From positions 1 to 64,000 of the forward strand of contig JAGWNF010000006.1 of the NCBI GenBank assembly GCA_028871455.1: a stretch of 64,000 bases of DNA, written 5' to 3'. Of the stretch, positions 10,268-18,931 are shown piece by piece; position 1 is the stretch's first letter; each line of letters starts with the position of its first letter. The notes below the pieces were generated by a model, which did no database searches, was not told where the DNA came from, and saw nothing but the letters and a program-made list of their open reading frames with translations. Source of the stretch: Alphaproteobacteria bacterium (GTDB lineage: Bacteria > Pseudomonadota > Alphaproteobacteria > ATCC43930 > CGMCC-115725). The translations under genes were made by a program, and so were the position numbers.

Positions 10268-11107
10268 TCAGCGGCTCGGCTTGAAGTTCGCCAGCATCTC
10301 GGCGACCCCGGCCGCCGCGTCGACCGCCAGCATGCCGACGACGTGATAGCCCGCATCGACGTGATGCACCTCACCGCTGACGCCGGCCGACAGGTCGCTC
10401 AGCAGATAGAGCGCGGCGCCGGCGACCTCGTCTGGCGTGACGTTGCGCTTCAAGGGCGAGTTGAGTTGGTTCCACTTCAGGATGTAGCGGAAGTCGCCGA
10501 TGCCCGACGCCGCCAGCGTCTTGATCGGCCCCGCCGAGATCGCGTTGACGCGGATGTTCTTGCCGCCGAGATCGACGGCGAGATAGCGCACCGATGCCTC
10601 GAGCGCCGCCTTGGCGACGCCCATCACGTTGTAATGCGGCATCACGCGCTCGGCGCCGATGTAGCTCAGCGTCAGCAGGCTGCCGCCCTGCGGCATCAGT
10701 GGTGCGGCGCGGCGGCAGAGATCGGTGAACGAGTAGCAGGAGATTTCCATGCTCTTGAGGAAATTCGCCCGCGTCGTCTCGACATACTGGCCTTTGAGTT
10801 CGTCGGCATCGGAATAGGCGACGGCATGGACCACGAAGTCCAGCCGGCCCCACTGCTTGGCGACGGCGTCGAACGCCGCCGCGACGCTCGCTTCGTTGGT
10901 AACGTCGCAATCGCCGACGACTACGCCGCCGACGCTGTCGGCGAGCGGCTTGACGCGCTTGCCGAGCGCCTCGCCCTGATAGGTGAAAGCCAGCTCGGCG
11001 CCGTGTGCGTGCGCCACGCGCGCGATCGCCCAGGCGATCGAGCGCTCGTTGGCAACGCCCATGACCAGGCCGCGCTTTCCGGCCATCAACGGCTTGGCTT
11101 CGGTCAT
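10268..11107 (-). CDS. fabI: Enoyl-ACP reductase (NADH), FabI
   Basis: Short-chain dehydrogenase that reduces trans-2-enoyl-ACP in the last step of the fatty-acid elongation cycle. The 279-residue product has the FabI-type nucleotide site GVANERSIAWAIA, the catalytic Y-x6-K in YNVMGVAKAALEAS, and the INAISAGPIKTLAASGI segment. I place the start at 11107 (MTEAKPLM), preceded by GAGGATGGA; the frame is open to 11146 without support. It is followed by aroC. Confidence 0.96.
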   Translation of the reverse strand: MTEAKPLMAGKRGLVMGVANERSIAWAIARVAHAHGAELAFTYQGEALGKRVKPLADSVGGVVVGDCDVTNEASVAAAFDAVAKQWGRLDFVVHAVAYSDADELKGQYVETTRANFLKSMEISCYSFTDLCRRAAPLMPQGGSLLTLSYIGAERVMPHYNVMGVAKAALEASVRYLAVDLGGKNIRVNAISAGPIKTLAASGIGDFRYILKWNQLNSPLKRNVTPDEVAGAALYLLSDLSAGVSGEVHHVDAGYHVVGMLAVDAAAGVAEMLANFKPSR

Positions 11108-11234
11108 TCCATCCTCACGCGGATTTTCGGCGCTGTCGCGCATCAAAAGCGATCCCCAGGGCTCGAACGACGCCGCCGACTATAGAGAGCGGCCCGCTTA
11201 TTGCCTAGCCGGATCGGGTCAGATATGCGCCGAA

Positions 11235-11690
11235 TCAGCGATAGTCGGTCGCCATCACTTCGGCGCGGCGGCCCTTGACCTCGGCGGCGTCGAAATTGAG
11301 TTCGACCTTGACGCCTTGGGGATCGAACAGGAAGAGCTGATAAAGGCCCTGGTCGTCGACCTGGCGTTCCTTGAAGGCGACGCCGAGATTCTTCAGGTGC
11401 GCGGTCATCGCCGCGAGGCCGGTGGCGCGGAAGGCGACATGGTCGATGTCGCCGGTGCCTTCGGTCGCCTGCGACTGCTGGCCGAGATAGCGCAGCCGGT
11501 CCTCGGGCACGTCCTTGCCCCCCTGCGTCAGGTGCAGGACCGGCACGTCGCCGACATAGAGCCAGTGCACCGGAAAGCCGAAATCGGGATGCAGCCCGTC
11601 GCGCATGCCCAGCACCTTGACGTACCAGTCGCGCGTCGCATCGATGTTGGGCGACTGGATCAGGAAATGCTCGAGCTGCGTCAGCGCCAT
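11235..11690 (-). CDS. VOC-family (glyoxalase/dioxygenase fold) protein
   Basis: 151-residue single vicinal-oxygen-chelate domain. The two beta-alpha-beta-beta-beta halves are visible: ALTQLEHFLIQSPNIDATRDWY with LHPDFGFPVHWLYVG, then DIDHVAFRATGLAAMTAHLK and YQLFLFDPQGVKVELNF. Candidate metal ligands are His (LEHF), His (DIDHVAF) and Glu (VELNF). The substrate is not determined; the neighbours (enoyl-CoA hydratase, FAH, HpcH aldolase) suggest aromatic or acid catabolism. Start 11690 follows GGAGG; the frame is open to 11819, but that extension is not conserved-looking. Confidence 0.85.
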   Translation of the reverse strand: MALTQLEHFLIQSPNIDATRDWYVKVLGMRDGLHPDFGFPVHWLYVGDVPVLHLTQGGKDVPEDRLRYLGQQSQATEGTGDIDHVAFRATGLAAMTAHLKNLGVAFKERQVDDQGLYQLFLFDPQGVKVELNFDAAEVKGRRAEVMATDYR

Positions 11691-11824
11691 GGTTGGCCTC
11701 CGCGATGGGCTGCCCATTCTGCCATGACGCGGCGGGTACCTGCCAATGCAAGCCTGAGAGGAGATTGAGCGCCGCATCCGGCATGGCATAGTGGGCGCCC
11801 TTTTCCAGCCCGGGAGCATGCGCC

Positions 11825-12604
11825 GTGAGCGAAGACCTGCTTTACGAGATCAAGGACGGCATCGGCCGCATCACCTTCAACCGGCCGCAGGCGCGCAACG
11901 CGCTGACCTTCGCCATGTACGACCGGTTGGCGCAGATCTGCCAGGAGGCCGACAAGGATCGCACCGTGCGCGTGCTGCTGCTGACCGGCGCCGGCGACAA
12001 GGCCTTCGCCTCGGGCACCGATATTTCGCAATTCAAAGCGTTCGACAAGCCGGAGGACGCGCTCGCCTACGAGGCGCGCATCGATCGCGTGCTCGGCGCG
12101 CTCGAGGCCTGCGGCAAGCCGACCATCGCCGCGATCCAGGGCGCCTGCACCGGTGGCGGCGCCGGCATCGCCGCCTGCTGCGATCTGCGCGTCGCCGCGG
12201 CCAACGCGCACTTCGGCTTTCCGGTGGCGCGGACGCTCGGCAACTGCCTGTCGATGGGCAACTATGCGCGGCTGTTGTCGCTGGTCGGCAGTCACGGCCG
12301 CATCAAGGATCTGATCTTCAACGCGCGGCTTGTCGATGCGCCTGAGGCGCAGGCCATCGGCTTCGTCACCGAGGTGGTCGAGCCGAGCGAGCTGATGAAG
12401 CGGGCGGAGGAGGTGGCGCGCACCGTCGCCGGTCACGCGCCGCTGACGCTGCGCGCGACCAAGGAAGCTCTCCGTCGGCTGATGGCGCGCATTCCGCAAG
12501 GCGAAGGTCAGGACCTCATCCTCATGTGCTACATGAGCAAGGATTTCCGCGAAGGCATGGACGCTTTTCTCAGCAAGCGGCCGCCGCAGTTCCACGGCGA
12601 GTAG
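11825..12604 (+). CDS. Enoyl-CoA hydratase/isomerase family protein
   Basis: 259-residue crotonase-fold protein, with a GTG start after GGGAGC. Oxyanion-hole segments are visible: SGTDISQF in the A-loop region and GACTGGGAGIAACCDLRVA. The usual catalytic glutamate pair cannot be assigned with confidence, so hydratase versus isomerase or another crotonase activity is open. It ends 14 bases before the broken class II aldolase gene and is probably co-transcribed with it. Confidence 0.88.
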   Translation: MSEDLLYEIKDGIGRITFNRPQARNALTFAMYDRLAQICQEADKDRTVRVLLLTGAGDKAFASGTDISQFKAFDKPEDALAYEARIDRVLGALEACGKPTIAAIQGACTGGGAGIAACCDLRVAAANAHFGFPVARTLGNCLSMGNYARLLSLVGSHGRIKDLIFNARLVDAPEAQAIGFVTEVVEPSELMKRAEEVARTVAGHAPLTLRATKEALRRLMARIPQGEGQDLILMCYMSKDFREGMDAFLSKRPPQFHGE

Positions 12605-12618
12605 AAGAGGGGAAACGC

Positions 12619-13219
12619 ATGGCCAAGGCCGCGATCGACGCTAGGCAGGCCGCGGCGCTCGCGGTCGCCAACCGCATCCTCTACAACGAGGGCGTGGTCG
12701 ACGGCTTCGGTCATGTCAGCGTGCGCGACGCGCGCCGGCCGGACCGCTTTCTGCTCGCGCGCAGCATGGCGCCGGCGCTGGTCACGCCCAGGGACATCAT
12801 GCAGTTCGATCTCGACGGCGCGGCGATCGATCTGCGCGGCCGGCAGCTTTATCTTGAGCGCTTCATCCATGGCTCGATCTACAAGGTGCGGCCGGATGTG
12901 ATGGCGGTGGTGCACAGCCACAGTCCGAGCATCATTCCCTTCGGCATCACGCCGCAGAAACTGCGACCGGTCTATCACATGAGCGCGTTCCTCGCCGACG
13001 ACGTGCCGGTCTTTGACATCCACGACGTCGCGGGCGACACCAACATGCTGGTGGCGAATGTCGCCCAGGGCGACGCGCTGGCGCGGACGCTCGGTCGGGA
13101 CATCGTCGCGCTTGAAATACCTGACGCCGGGCGAGGCGCAGCTCGCGCGCGAGACGCAGGACAAGGTGCTAGGCCGCGCCTACGAGCTCTGGGCGCGCAA
13201 GGCTGGCGGGAAGCGCTAA
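12619..13219 (+). pseudogene. Class II aldolase/adducin family protein, internally deleted and frameshifted
   Basis: The first frame (from ATG 12619, after AGAGGGGAAACGC) encodes a normal class II aldolase N-terminus: NEGVVDGFGHVSVRD and VMAVVHSHSPSIIPF with the first two zinc-ligand histidines, then GDALARTLGRDIVAL. At about 13112 the similarity jumps frame to KYLTPGEAQLARETQDKVL and ends at the TAA at 13217-13219 after YELWARKAGGKR. In intact relatives roughly 40 residues, including the GHG segment with the third zinc histidine, lie between these blocks, and they are missing here. In the original frame translation would continue antisense into the neighbouring FAH gene. A sequencing or assembly gap is the alternative to a real deletion. 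Confidence 0.75.
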
Positions 13220-13235
13220 ATCTGGCGGCGCGCCG

Positions 13236-14132
13236 TCAGCCCTTGACGACGCGGTTGCGCAGCACGCCGATGCCTTCGACCTCGGCTTCGATCACGTCGC
13301 CGACCTGGAGCCACTTCTGCGGCGTCATGCCCATGGCGACGCCGGACGGCGTGCCGGTGGCGATGATGTCGCCGGGCTCGAGCGTCAGGCCGGCGCAAAG
13401 CCACGAAACCATCGCCGGCACGTCGAACAGCAGGTCGGCGGTGTTCGAATCCTGGCGAATCTCGCCGTTCACCTTCAGCGCGATGCGATGGCCGCTCGGA
13501 TCGCCGAACTCGTCGGCGGTGACGACGCACGGGCCCATCGGACAGAAGGTGTCGAAGCTCTTGCCCTTGTGCCACTGGCCGTGGGCGCGCTGCGCGTCGC
13601 GCGCGGTGACGTCGTTGACGATGGTGTAGCCGAAAACCGCCGACATCGCCTTTTCCGGCGGCAGGTCGCGCACCTTCTTGCCGATGACGATGGCGAGCTC
13701 GACCTCGTAGTCGAGGTTCTGGGTGTTCTTCTCGTGACGCAGGACGCCGGCCTCCGGACCGATCACCGTAGTGCGCGGCTTGGAGAAGAACTCCGGCACT
13801 TTCGGGAATGTCGGCTCGACGCCGCGGGCGCGCGCGCCTTCTTCGATGTGGAGCTTGTAGTTGCGGCCGACGCAGAAGACGTTCTTGCGCGGCGACGGGA
13901 ACGGTGCCAGCAGCTTGGCGCGCCGCAGCGGGGTCCAGGGACCGCCCTTCTTCTTGCGCGCCGCCGCGAAGGTCGCCTTGACCGCCTTCATCGCCGAAGC
14001 GCCGCCCTCGATGAGTGCGTACATGTCGCCGGGCAGCTTGCGGTTCGCTTTCTTGAGATCGAGCACGCCACGCTCGGCGTCGAGCGCGCCCAGCCGCGGC
14101 GCAGCCGGCGTCCCGAAAGTCACGAATTTCAT
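13236..14132 (-). CDS. Fumarylacetoacetate hydrolase (FAH) family protein
   Basis: 298 residues with the FAH fold: KNVFCVGRNYKLHIEEGA, FSKPRTTVIGPEAGV, the acidic metal site LDYEVELAIVIGKKV, YTIVNDVTARDAQ and the C-terminal LEPGDIIATGTPSGVAMG. Members hydrolyse or decarboxylate acylpyruvates and 2-keto-acid intermediates in aromatic catabolism; the substrate is unassigned here. A good ribosome site (AAGGGAG) lies seven bases before the start. It is convergent with the broken class II aldolase, only 16 bases apart. Confidence 0.9.
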   Translation of the reverse strand: MKFVTFGTPAAPRLGALDAERGVLDLKKANRKLPGDMYALIEGGASAMKAVKATFAAARKKKGGPWTPLRRAKLLAPFPSPRKNVFCVGRNYKLHIEEGARARGVEPTFPKVPEFFSKPRTTVIGPEAGVLRHEKNTQNLDYEVELAIVIGKKVRDLPPEKAMSAVFGYTIVNDVTARDAQRAHGQWHKGKSFDTFCPMGPCVVTADEFGDPSGHRIALKVNGEIRQDSNTADLLFDVPAMVSWLCAGLTLEPGDIIATGTPSGVAMGMTPQKWLQVGDVIEAEVEGIGVLRNRVVKG

Positions 14133-14256
14133 TTACGGCTCCCTTGTCTTGGCTCCCGGGTCCGGGGTCGCCGAACGGCGGCGCAGCTTGACGCTAGGCC
14201 ACCCGGCCTGCAACGTCTTCGTGCTCGTGGTTGTCACGCGAAAAACGGGGAGGACC

Positions 14257-14367
14257 ATGGCCGCCGCCTGTGCCGCCGATAAGCACTACGACTTCCTGTT
14301 CGTCGCGCCTGCGCTGCCGGTCACCGGCGCCGTCGGCTTGCCGGTCAATCCGCTCGCCATCCGCTAG
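14257..14367 (+). CDS. Small open frame of 36 codons, function unknown
   Basis: ATG preceded by GGGGAGGACC, a good ribosome site, reading MAAACAADKHYDFLFVAPAL and ending nine bases before the HpcH/HpaI aldolase gene. It could be a small leader-type protein or a remnant of a deleted gene. I recognise no domain. The ribosome site and tight spacing to the next gene are the only support. Confidence 0.35.
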   Translation: MAAACAADKHYDFLFVAPALPVTGAVGLPVNPLAIR

Positions 14368-14375
14368 GAGCTCTC

Positions 14376-15158
14376 ATGGAACAGCCTCGCAATCCGGCGC
14401 GTGCGCGCCTCGCCGAGGGCGGCCTCGCGCTCGGCATGGGCGTGCGCTTCGCGCGCACCGCCGAGATCGCGCGCATGATGCGCGCCGCCGGCTATGACTG
14501 GCTGTTCATCGATCTTGAGCACGGCCCCGGCTCGCTCGAATCGACGGCCCAGATCGCTTCCGCCGCGCTCGATGCCGGCATCGCGCCGCTGGTCCGCGTG
14601 CCGCACGGTCAGTTCGACATGGCGACGCGTGCACTCGATGTTGGTGGCTGGGGCGTCGTCATGCCGCATATCGACACGGCGGAGGAGGCGCGGGCGCTGG
14701 TCGATCACCTCAAATATCCGCCGGTCGGCCATCGCTCGATCGTCGGCGGCCTGCCACATTTCGGCTATGCCGCAGCCAAGGTGGGCGAAGTGGCGAAGAC
14801 GATCAACGCCGAGATGCTGATCGTCGCCATGGTCGAGACGCCCCGGGCGATTGCCAACGCCGACGCCATTGCTGCGGTGCCGGGCATCGACGTCGTGCTC
14901 ATCGGCACTAACGACCTGTCGCTCGAGATGGGCATCGGCGGCGAGCCCAGCCACGTGCGCGTCGTCGAGGCCTACCAGGCCGTGATCGCCGCCTGCGCCC
15001 AGCACCGGAAATGGCCCGGCATGGGCGGCGTCGGCGACGTCGAACTCATCCGCCGCTACGTCGGTCTCGGCATGCGCTTCATCCTGGGCAGCAACGACAC
15101 CAACATCCTGGCCCAGGCTTCGGCCGAGCGCGCCAAGGCGTTGCGCGGGCTGCTTTAG
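14376..15158 (+). CDS. HpcH/HpaI-family aldolase
   Basis: 260-residue TIM-barrel class II pyruvate-type aldolase. Visible motifs are YDWLFIDLEHGPG, LVRVPHGQFDMATRALDVGG, the metal-binding glutamate in VAMVETPRAIANAD, and VVLIGTNDLSLEMGI. The family cleaves or forms 2-keto-3-deoxy acids such as 2,4-dihydroxyhept-2-enedioate; the substrate is unknown. The start follows GGAGCTCTC. A strong hairpin terminator follows the stop. Confidence 0.88.
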   Translation: MEQPRNPARARLAEGGLALGMGVRFARTAEIARMMRAAGYDWLFIDLEHGPGSLESTAQIASAALDAGIAPLVRVPHGQFDMATRALDVGGWGVVMPHIDTAEEARALVDHLKYPPVGHRSIVGGLPHFGYAAAKVGEVAKTINAEMLIVAMVETPRAIANADAIAAVPGIDVVLIGTNDLSLEMGIGGEPSHVRVVEAYQAVIAACAQHRKWPGMGGVGDVELIRRYVGLGMRFILGSNDTNILAQASAERAKALRGLL

Positions 15159-15169
15159 GCAAAGAAAAA

Positions 15170-15200
15170 GGGCGCCGGCCCGGGCCGGCGCCCCGATTTT
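15170..15200 (+). terminator. Hairpin terminator after the HpcH/HpaI aldolase gene
   Basis: A perfect 24-base GC palindrome (15170-15193) beginning GGGCGCCGGCCC is preceded by an A-rich run and followed by CGATTTT. The short T tract is on the plus strand, so it fits termination of the aldolase gene ending at 15158. The next 220 bases hold no gene I can support. Confidence 0.8.
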
Positions 15201-15417
15201 CGTCGGCGGCGACTACCACCGTGAAAGCATGGCTCGCCCCTCCCTCGTGTCGCCCGTTGGAACCGGCTTGGTTGTTGATTGCCTGATACTAGGCGGCCGT
15301 CGCGTGCTTGTCATCCCCGGGGCAGGGACTTGGCCTTCGCCAATGCCTTGATAGGCAGGCGAAGATGGGCAGGCGCACCCTCTGGTTGCTTACCGGCCGC
15401 GTAGCCTAAGATCGAGC

Positions 15418-15687
15418 ATGTCCCGCACGATTCTCGCCGCGGCAGTGGCGATCGCGCTCGCCGGTGCGCTTGGCGGTTGCAGTGCTTTCCAGATCCAGGA
15501 TTCCTACGGCAACCGCTACGGCGGCTGGTATGAACATGGCGACCAGTATCGCTATCAGCTGGCGGTTTGCGAGCGGGAGACCGGCGCGGTGTCCATCGCG
15601 CCGGCCGAGCGTCCGGGCTACATGCGCCAATGTATGTGGCGCCACGGCGTTCCGCGCGACAACACTACGTCCGCGGCCGGAACCTAG
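15418..15687 (+). CDS. Small putative lipoprotein
   Basis: 89 residues with a lipoprotein signal: hydrophobic ILAAAVAIALAGALGGC with the lipobox LGGC, so probable lipidation at Cys 21. The mature part is short and rich in Tyr, Gly and Arg (DSYGNRYGGWYEHGDQYRY), with two more cysteines. I recognise no family. It is convergent with the MBL hydrolase gene, and their 3' ends overlap by 23 bases. Confidence 0.65.
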   Translation: MSRTILAAAVAIALAGALGGCSAFQIQDSYGNRYGGWYEHGDQYRYQLAVCERETGAVSIAPAERPGYMRQCMWRHGVPRDNTTSAAGT

Positions 15688-16585
15688 ATCGCGGCGCCGG
15701 CGGTCCATCGCTCTCGACGGCACCGCGCTCAATCAGCTCGACGAGATGCGCCAGCACCGACCGGCCGGCCGCGGTGACGAGGCGCGGATCGAGGCCGGCA
15801 TAGACCTGCGCGACGATCTCGGGAATCGTGCGATCGCCCGCCTTGAGCCGGGCCAGGATGGCGTCGGCGCGCTCGCGGCGATGATGGATGAAGGCGCGCA
15901 CATAGGGTTTGGGATCGTCGATCGCCGGTCCATGCGTCGGCCAGTAGCGCGCGTCGTCGCGCGTCAGCAGCTTGTCGAGCGAGCGCAGATAGGCGCCCAT
16001 GTCGCCGTCCGGCGGCGCGATGACGCTCGTCGACCAGCCCATGACGTGATCGCCGGTGAACAGCACTTTCTCTTCGGGCAGCGCGAAGCAGAGATGGTTC
16101 GAGGTATGGCCCGGCGTCTCGACTGCGACGAGCGTCCAGTCGGGTCCGCGCACCGCGTCGCCGTCGCGCATGACGATGTCGGGCCGGAAGTCGTGATCGC
16201 CGCCTTCCTCAACCACGCCGAGCTCGATGCCGGCGCGGTCTTCGGCGCGGCCGCTGCCGTGCGGCCCGAAGCCGAAACTGCGCACGCCAGTCGCCCGCTT
16301 CACCGCCGCCGTCGCCGGCGAATGATCGAGATGGGTGTGCGTCACCAGGATATGCGTCACGGTCTCGTGCGCCACCGCGCCGAGCACGGCGGCGACGTGG
16401 TCGTCCAGCGCCGGGCCGGGGTCGATGATCGCGACCTTGCCGCGGCCGACGATGTAGGTGCCGGTACCCTTGAAGGTGAAGGGGCTGGGATTGCGTGCGA
16501 CGACGCGGCGGATCAGCGGCGAGAGGGTCTCGGCTTCGCCGTAGCGGAAGGCGAAGTCGCGCCGAAACGGAATCTCGGTCGCCAT
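15665..16585 (-). CDS. MBL-fold metallo-hydrolase (LACTB2-like)
   Basis: 306 residues with the metallo-beta-lactamase metal motif HTHLDHSP, the downstream ligand region VETPGHTSNH and LFTGDHVMG, plus a C-terminal helical domain with IPEIVAQVYAG typical of LACTB2-type proteins. Relatives include RNA- and thioester-hydrolysing enzymes; the substrate here is unknown. It starts directly against the stop of the acyltransferase gene on the same strand, so the two are probably translationally coupled. Its 3' end overlaps that of the small convergent lipoprotein gene. Confidence 0.88.
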   Translation of the reverse strand: MATEIPFRRDFAFRYGEAETLSPLIRRVVARNPSPFTFKGTGTYIVGRGKVAIIDPGPALDDHVAAVLGAVAHETVTHILVTHTHLDHSPATAAVKRATGVRSFGFGPHGSGRAEDRAGIELGVVEEGGDHDFRPDIVMRDGDAVRGPDWTLVAVETPGHTSNHLCFALPEEKVLFTGDHVMGWSTSVIAPPDGDMGAYLRSLDKLLTRDDARYWPTHGPAIDDPKPYVRAFIHHRRERADAILARLKAGDRTIPEIVAQVYAGLDPRLVTAAGRSVLAHLVELIERGAVESDGPPAPRSRFRPRT

Positions 16586-17686
16586 CTAGCCGGCAGTCGC
16601 GAGCGCCGTCGCGGGCCGCACCCGCGGCTTGAGGCGCAGGGCCGGCCCTTCGACCAGATGCCACGAGATGAAGGCGAGCGCGCCGGCCAGCGCCAGGCCG
16701 CCACCGAAGACCTGCCACCAGGCGGCATGGCCGCCCTTGAACCAGATGACGAACTGCTCCGACGGCCAGCCGTAGATGTAGAGACCGTAGGACAGATCGC
16801 CCCAGCGCGCGGCGCGCAGCTTCGGCAGCCGCGGATGAAGTGCGAGCCAGAGCGCCAAGTAGCAGCCAGTCAGCGGAAACAGCAGGATGAATCGCCGCAG
16901 CGGCACGCTGATCACCAGCAGCGCCAGCGCCGCCAGCGCGATGCGGTCATCGAAAACGCGCGTGTGGCGCAGCTTGTAGAGCAGCATGCCGATGGCGAAG
17001 AACGACAGCAGCCAGCCGATGTCCCACAGCCAGCCGACGATGCCGAAGGCCGCGCCGACCAGCGCGCCGGACGATACGGGCGCCGTCGGCGTCTGGACGC
17101 CGACGCACACCATGCCGAAGGCCAGCAGCGCGACGGCGGCCCAGGCCTTGAGCAGCCGCGTCAGGCCGAGCGCCATCACCATGAGGTACATGATGAATTC
17201 ATAGTGCAGCGTCCACAGCGAGCCGTTGATTTCGAGCCCGACCTGATTGTCGACGAACATGACGTGCGGTAGCTGGTGATAGGTCACCGACAGCGCGGTG
17301 TTTCCGGCGACGTAGAGATAGGGTTCGGGCCGCGCGAGATACGCCGCGAGCGGCAGCGTCGTAACCATCGGCGCCAGCACGAAAGCCGAAAGGACGAGCG
17401 CGACGATCAGGCCCGGAAAGATCCGCAAGCACCGCTTCACGAGATAGTGCGGCGCGGCCGCCGTCGCCTCCCAGCTCTGCGTCACCAGGAAGCCGCTGAT
17501 GGCGAAGAAGACGAAGACGCCGCAGAGCCCGAAGATGCACTGGTTGCCGGTGAGCAGGATGAGCGGCTCGCGGTTCTGCGTGCCCTGTGCGATCAGGAAC
17601 GCGTGCGAGAAGATCACCGAAATCGCGGCCAGCAGGCGCAGCGCGTCGAAGTTGTTGTCGCGCGAAGCCGCCGGCGTGCCACTCAT
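16586..17686 (-). CDS. Acyltransferase 3 family membrane protein (OafA/NodX-like)
   Basis: 366 residues, about ten hydrophobic membrane segments. It opens with NNFDALRLLAAISVIFSHAF, the family's first segment with the active-site histidine, and has GVFVFFAISGFLVTQSW and LWTLHYEFIMYLMV. These inner-membrane proteins O-acylate surface polysaccharides or other extracytoplasmic sugars. The start ATG at 17686 overlaps the stop of the upstream gene (ATGA). Confidence 0.88.
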   Translation of the reverse strand: MSGTPAASRDNNFDALRLLAAISVIFSHAFLIAQGTQNREPLILLTGNQCIFGLCGVFVFFAISGFLVTQSWEATAAAPHYLVKRCLRIFPGLIVALVLSAFVLAPMVTTLPLAAYLARPEPYLYVAGNTALSVTYHQLPHVMFVDNQVGLEINGSLWTLHYEFIMYLMVMALGLTRLLKAWAAVALLAFGMVCVGVQTPTAPVSSGALVGAAFGIVGWLWDIGWLLSFFAIGMLLYKLRHTRVFDDRIALAALALLVISVPLRRFILLFPLTGCYLALWLALHPRLPKLRAARWGDLSYGLYIYGWPSEQFVIWFKGGHAAWWQVFGGGLALAGALAFISWHLVEGPALRLKPRVRPATALATAG

Positions 17687-18297
17687 GTGCCGTCGGTCGG
17701 CTTCATCGTCACGGCGAACATCACGGTCGGCAGCTTCTCGCGGATCGCGGCGCGCAAGCTCGCTTCGTGGGCGCCGGCCGCGACGAATAGCGCGCGGCGC
17801 GGATTGCGGCGCAGAATTACCGCTGTCGCGTGGCCTTTGGGGTGCGAGCCGATGGTGACGAAGACCTCGGCCGGATCGATGCGGTCGACCGCGCGAGCGA
17901 GCTCGGCACGGCCCGTGTCGGTGTCGATGTCGTGCGTCGGCAGCTCGGCGGCGGTGTCGTCGGTCTCGATAGGCACGCTGGAGTCGATCGCCTCGACGCG
18001 CTGATGGCGCGACAGCCGCTGGAAGATGGCGCGGCCTTCGCCAGTGTCGATGCGGAACTGCAGCTCCCAGCTTTCGCCGCGGGCGGCCAGCTCGGCGATC
18101 AGCGCAAACATGTCGTCGCAATCGGGATCGTGACTGCAGGTGATGAACGCGAGCTTGCCCTCATGCTCGATCACCCGGTCGTCATTCTCGGCGAAACCCA
18201 GTTGGTCGAGGGCATTGTTGAGCGCGCGTTCCGGCGCGACCAGAAGCGTGCTGACGTGGAGATTGGCGCTTTCGCGCGACGTATCGGCGGCATCCAT
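17683..18297 (-). CDS. Conserved-looking cytosolic protein of unknown function
   Basis: 204 residues, no signal peptide or membrane segment. The composition is acidic in the middle (ETDDTAAELPTHDIDTDTG), with a C-terminal half that reads like an alpha/beta domain (EVFVTIGSHPKGHATAVIL, ALFVAAGAHEASL). I do not recognise a family. Codon use matches the host. It is coupled to the acyltransferase gene by an ATGA overlap, which is the only functional hint. Confidence 0.7.
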   Translation of the reverse strand: MDAADTSRESANLHVSTLLVAPERALNNALDQLGFAENDDRVIEHEGKLAFITCSHDPDCDDMFALIAELAARGESWELQFRIDTGEGRAIFQRLSRHQRVEAIDSSVPIETDDTAAELPTHDIDTDTGRAELARAVDRIDPAEVFVTIGSHPKGHATAVILRRNPRRALFVAAGAHEASLRAAIREKLPTVMFAVTMKPTDGT

Positions 18298-18353
18298 GGC
18301 AATGACTTAGTCCCGGTGCGCCCGCGCGGCAAGCGCCGCTTCGGCGGGCGCGC

Positions 18354-18833
18354 TCAACCGTTCACCAGGCCGAGCGGCGCGATCTCGATCCGCGCCTGTT
18401 GCGGCGCGACGATCGCGACCACGAAGGTGTCGCCCCGGCAATCGCCCAAGGCGCTGCTGCAACCGGCCCAGCTCGACAGCGATTCGATCCGGAAATACCA
18501 CGTCTGGTCCGCCTGGACCTGCACGGTCTTGAATTGGAACGGGTACTGGCCGGGGCTCCGCACCGAGACGAAATAGCTTCCCGGCGGTACGTCGCGATAG
18601 AGCACGGTGCCGGTGCGCGAGAAGCCCACGGGCTTGTCGTTGAGCATCACCGTGGTGCCCAGTTGCGGATCGTTGGGATCGAGCAGCCGGTAGAAATAGA
18701 GCCGCGCCGTGCCGGGCCCCGGCGAAGGCAGATCGCGCTCCGCCGCGGCATAGGTCGGCAGCAGCGGATTCTGGGCAACACATCCCGCCAGCGTCAGGGT
18801 AAGAACGAGAAGCAGTCGTCGCGTCATCCGCAT
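18354..18833 (-). CDS. DUF2846-like lipoprotein
   Basis: 159 residues with a lipoprotein signal (RRLLLVLTLTLAGC, lipobox LAGC). The mature part GTARLYFYRLLDPNDPQLGT, VMLNDKPVGFSRTGTVLYRDVPPGSYFVSV resembles DUF2846, a beta-sandwich domain found in surface lipoproteins. Start 18833 follows GGAGGCGTTC; the frame is open to 18863. The precise role is unknown. Confidence 0.75.
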   Translation of the reverse strand: MRMTRRLLLVLTLTLAGCVAQNPLLPTYAAAERDLPSPGPGTARLYFYRLLDPNDPQLGTTVMLNDKPVGFSRTGTVLYRDVPPGSYFVSVRSPGQYPFQFKTVQVQADQTWYFRIESLSSWAGCSSALGDCRGDTFVVAIVAPQQARIEIAPLGLVNG

Positions 18834-18931
18834 GAACGCCTCCGTCGGGGCCCTGCGTTCCATTATATGGAGACGCCGACGGCGCCATAGCGGCGCCGTC
18901 GTTCACATTCGCGTGGCCGCCCGCGGGCCGT

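Noticed and set aside
12619-13629. Intact 337-codon aldolase fusion
   Set aside because: After about 13112 the frame has no aldolase similarity and then runs antisense through the FAH gene.
13861-14367. 168-codon frame antisense to the FAH gene
   Set aside because: Most of it is antisense to FAH; only the last 36 codons have a ribosome site and are listed separately.
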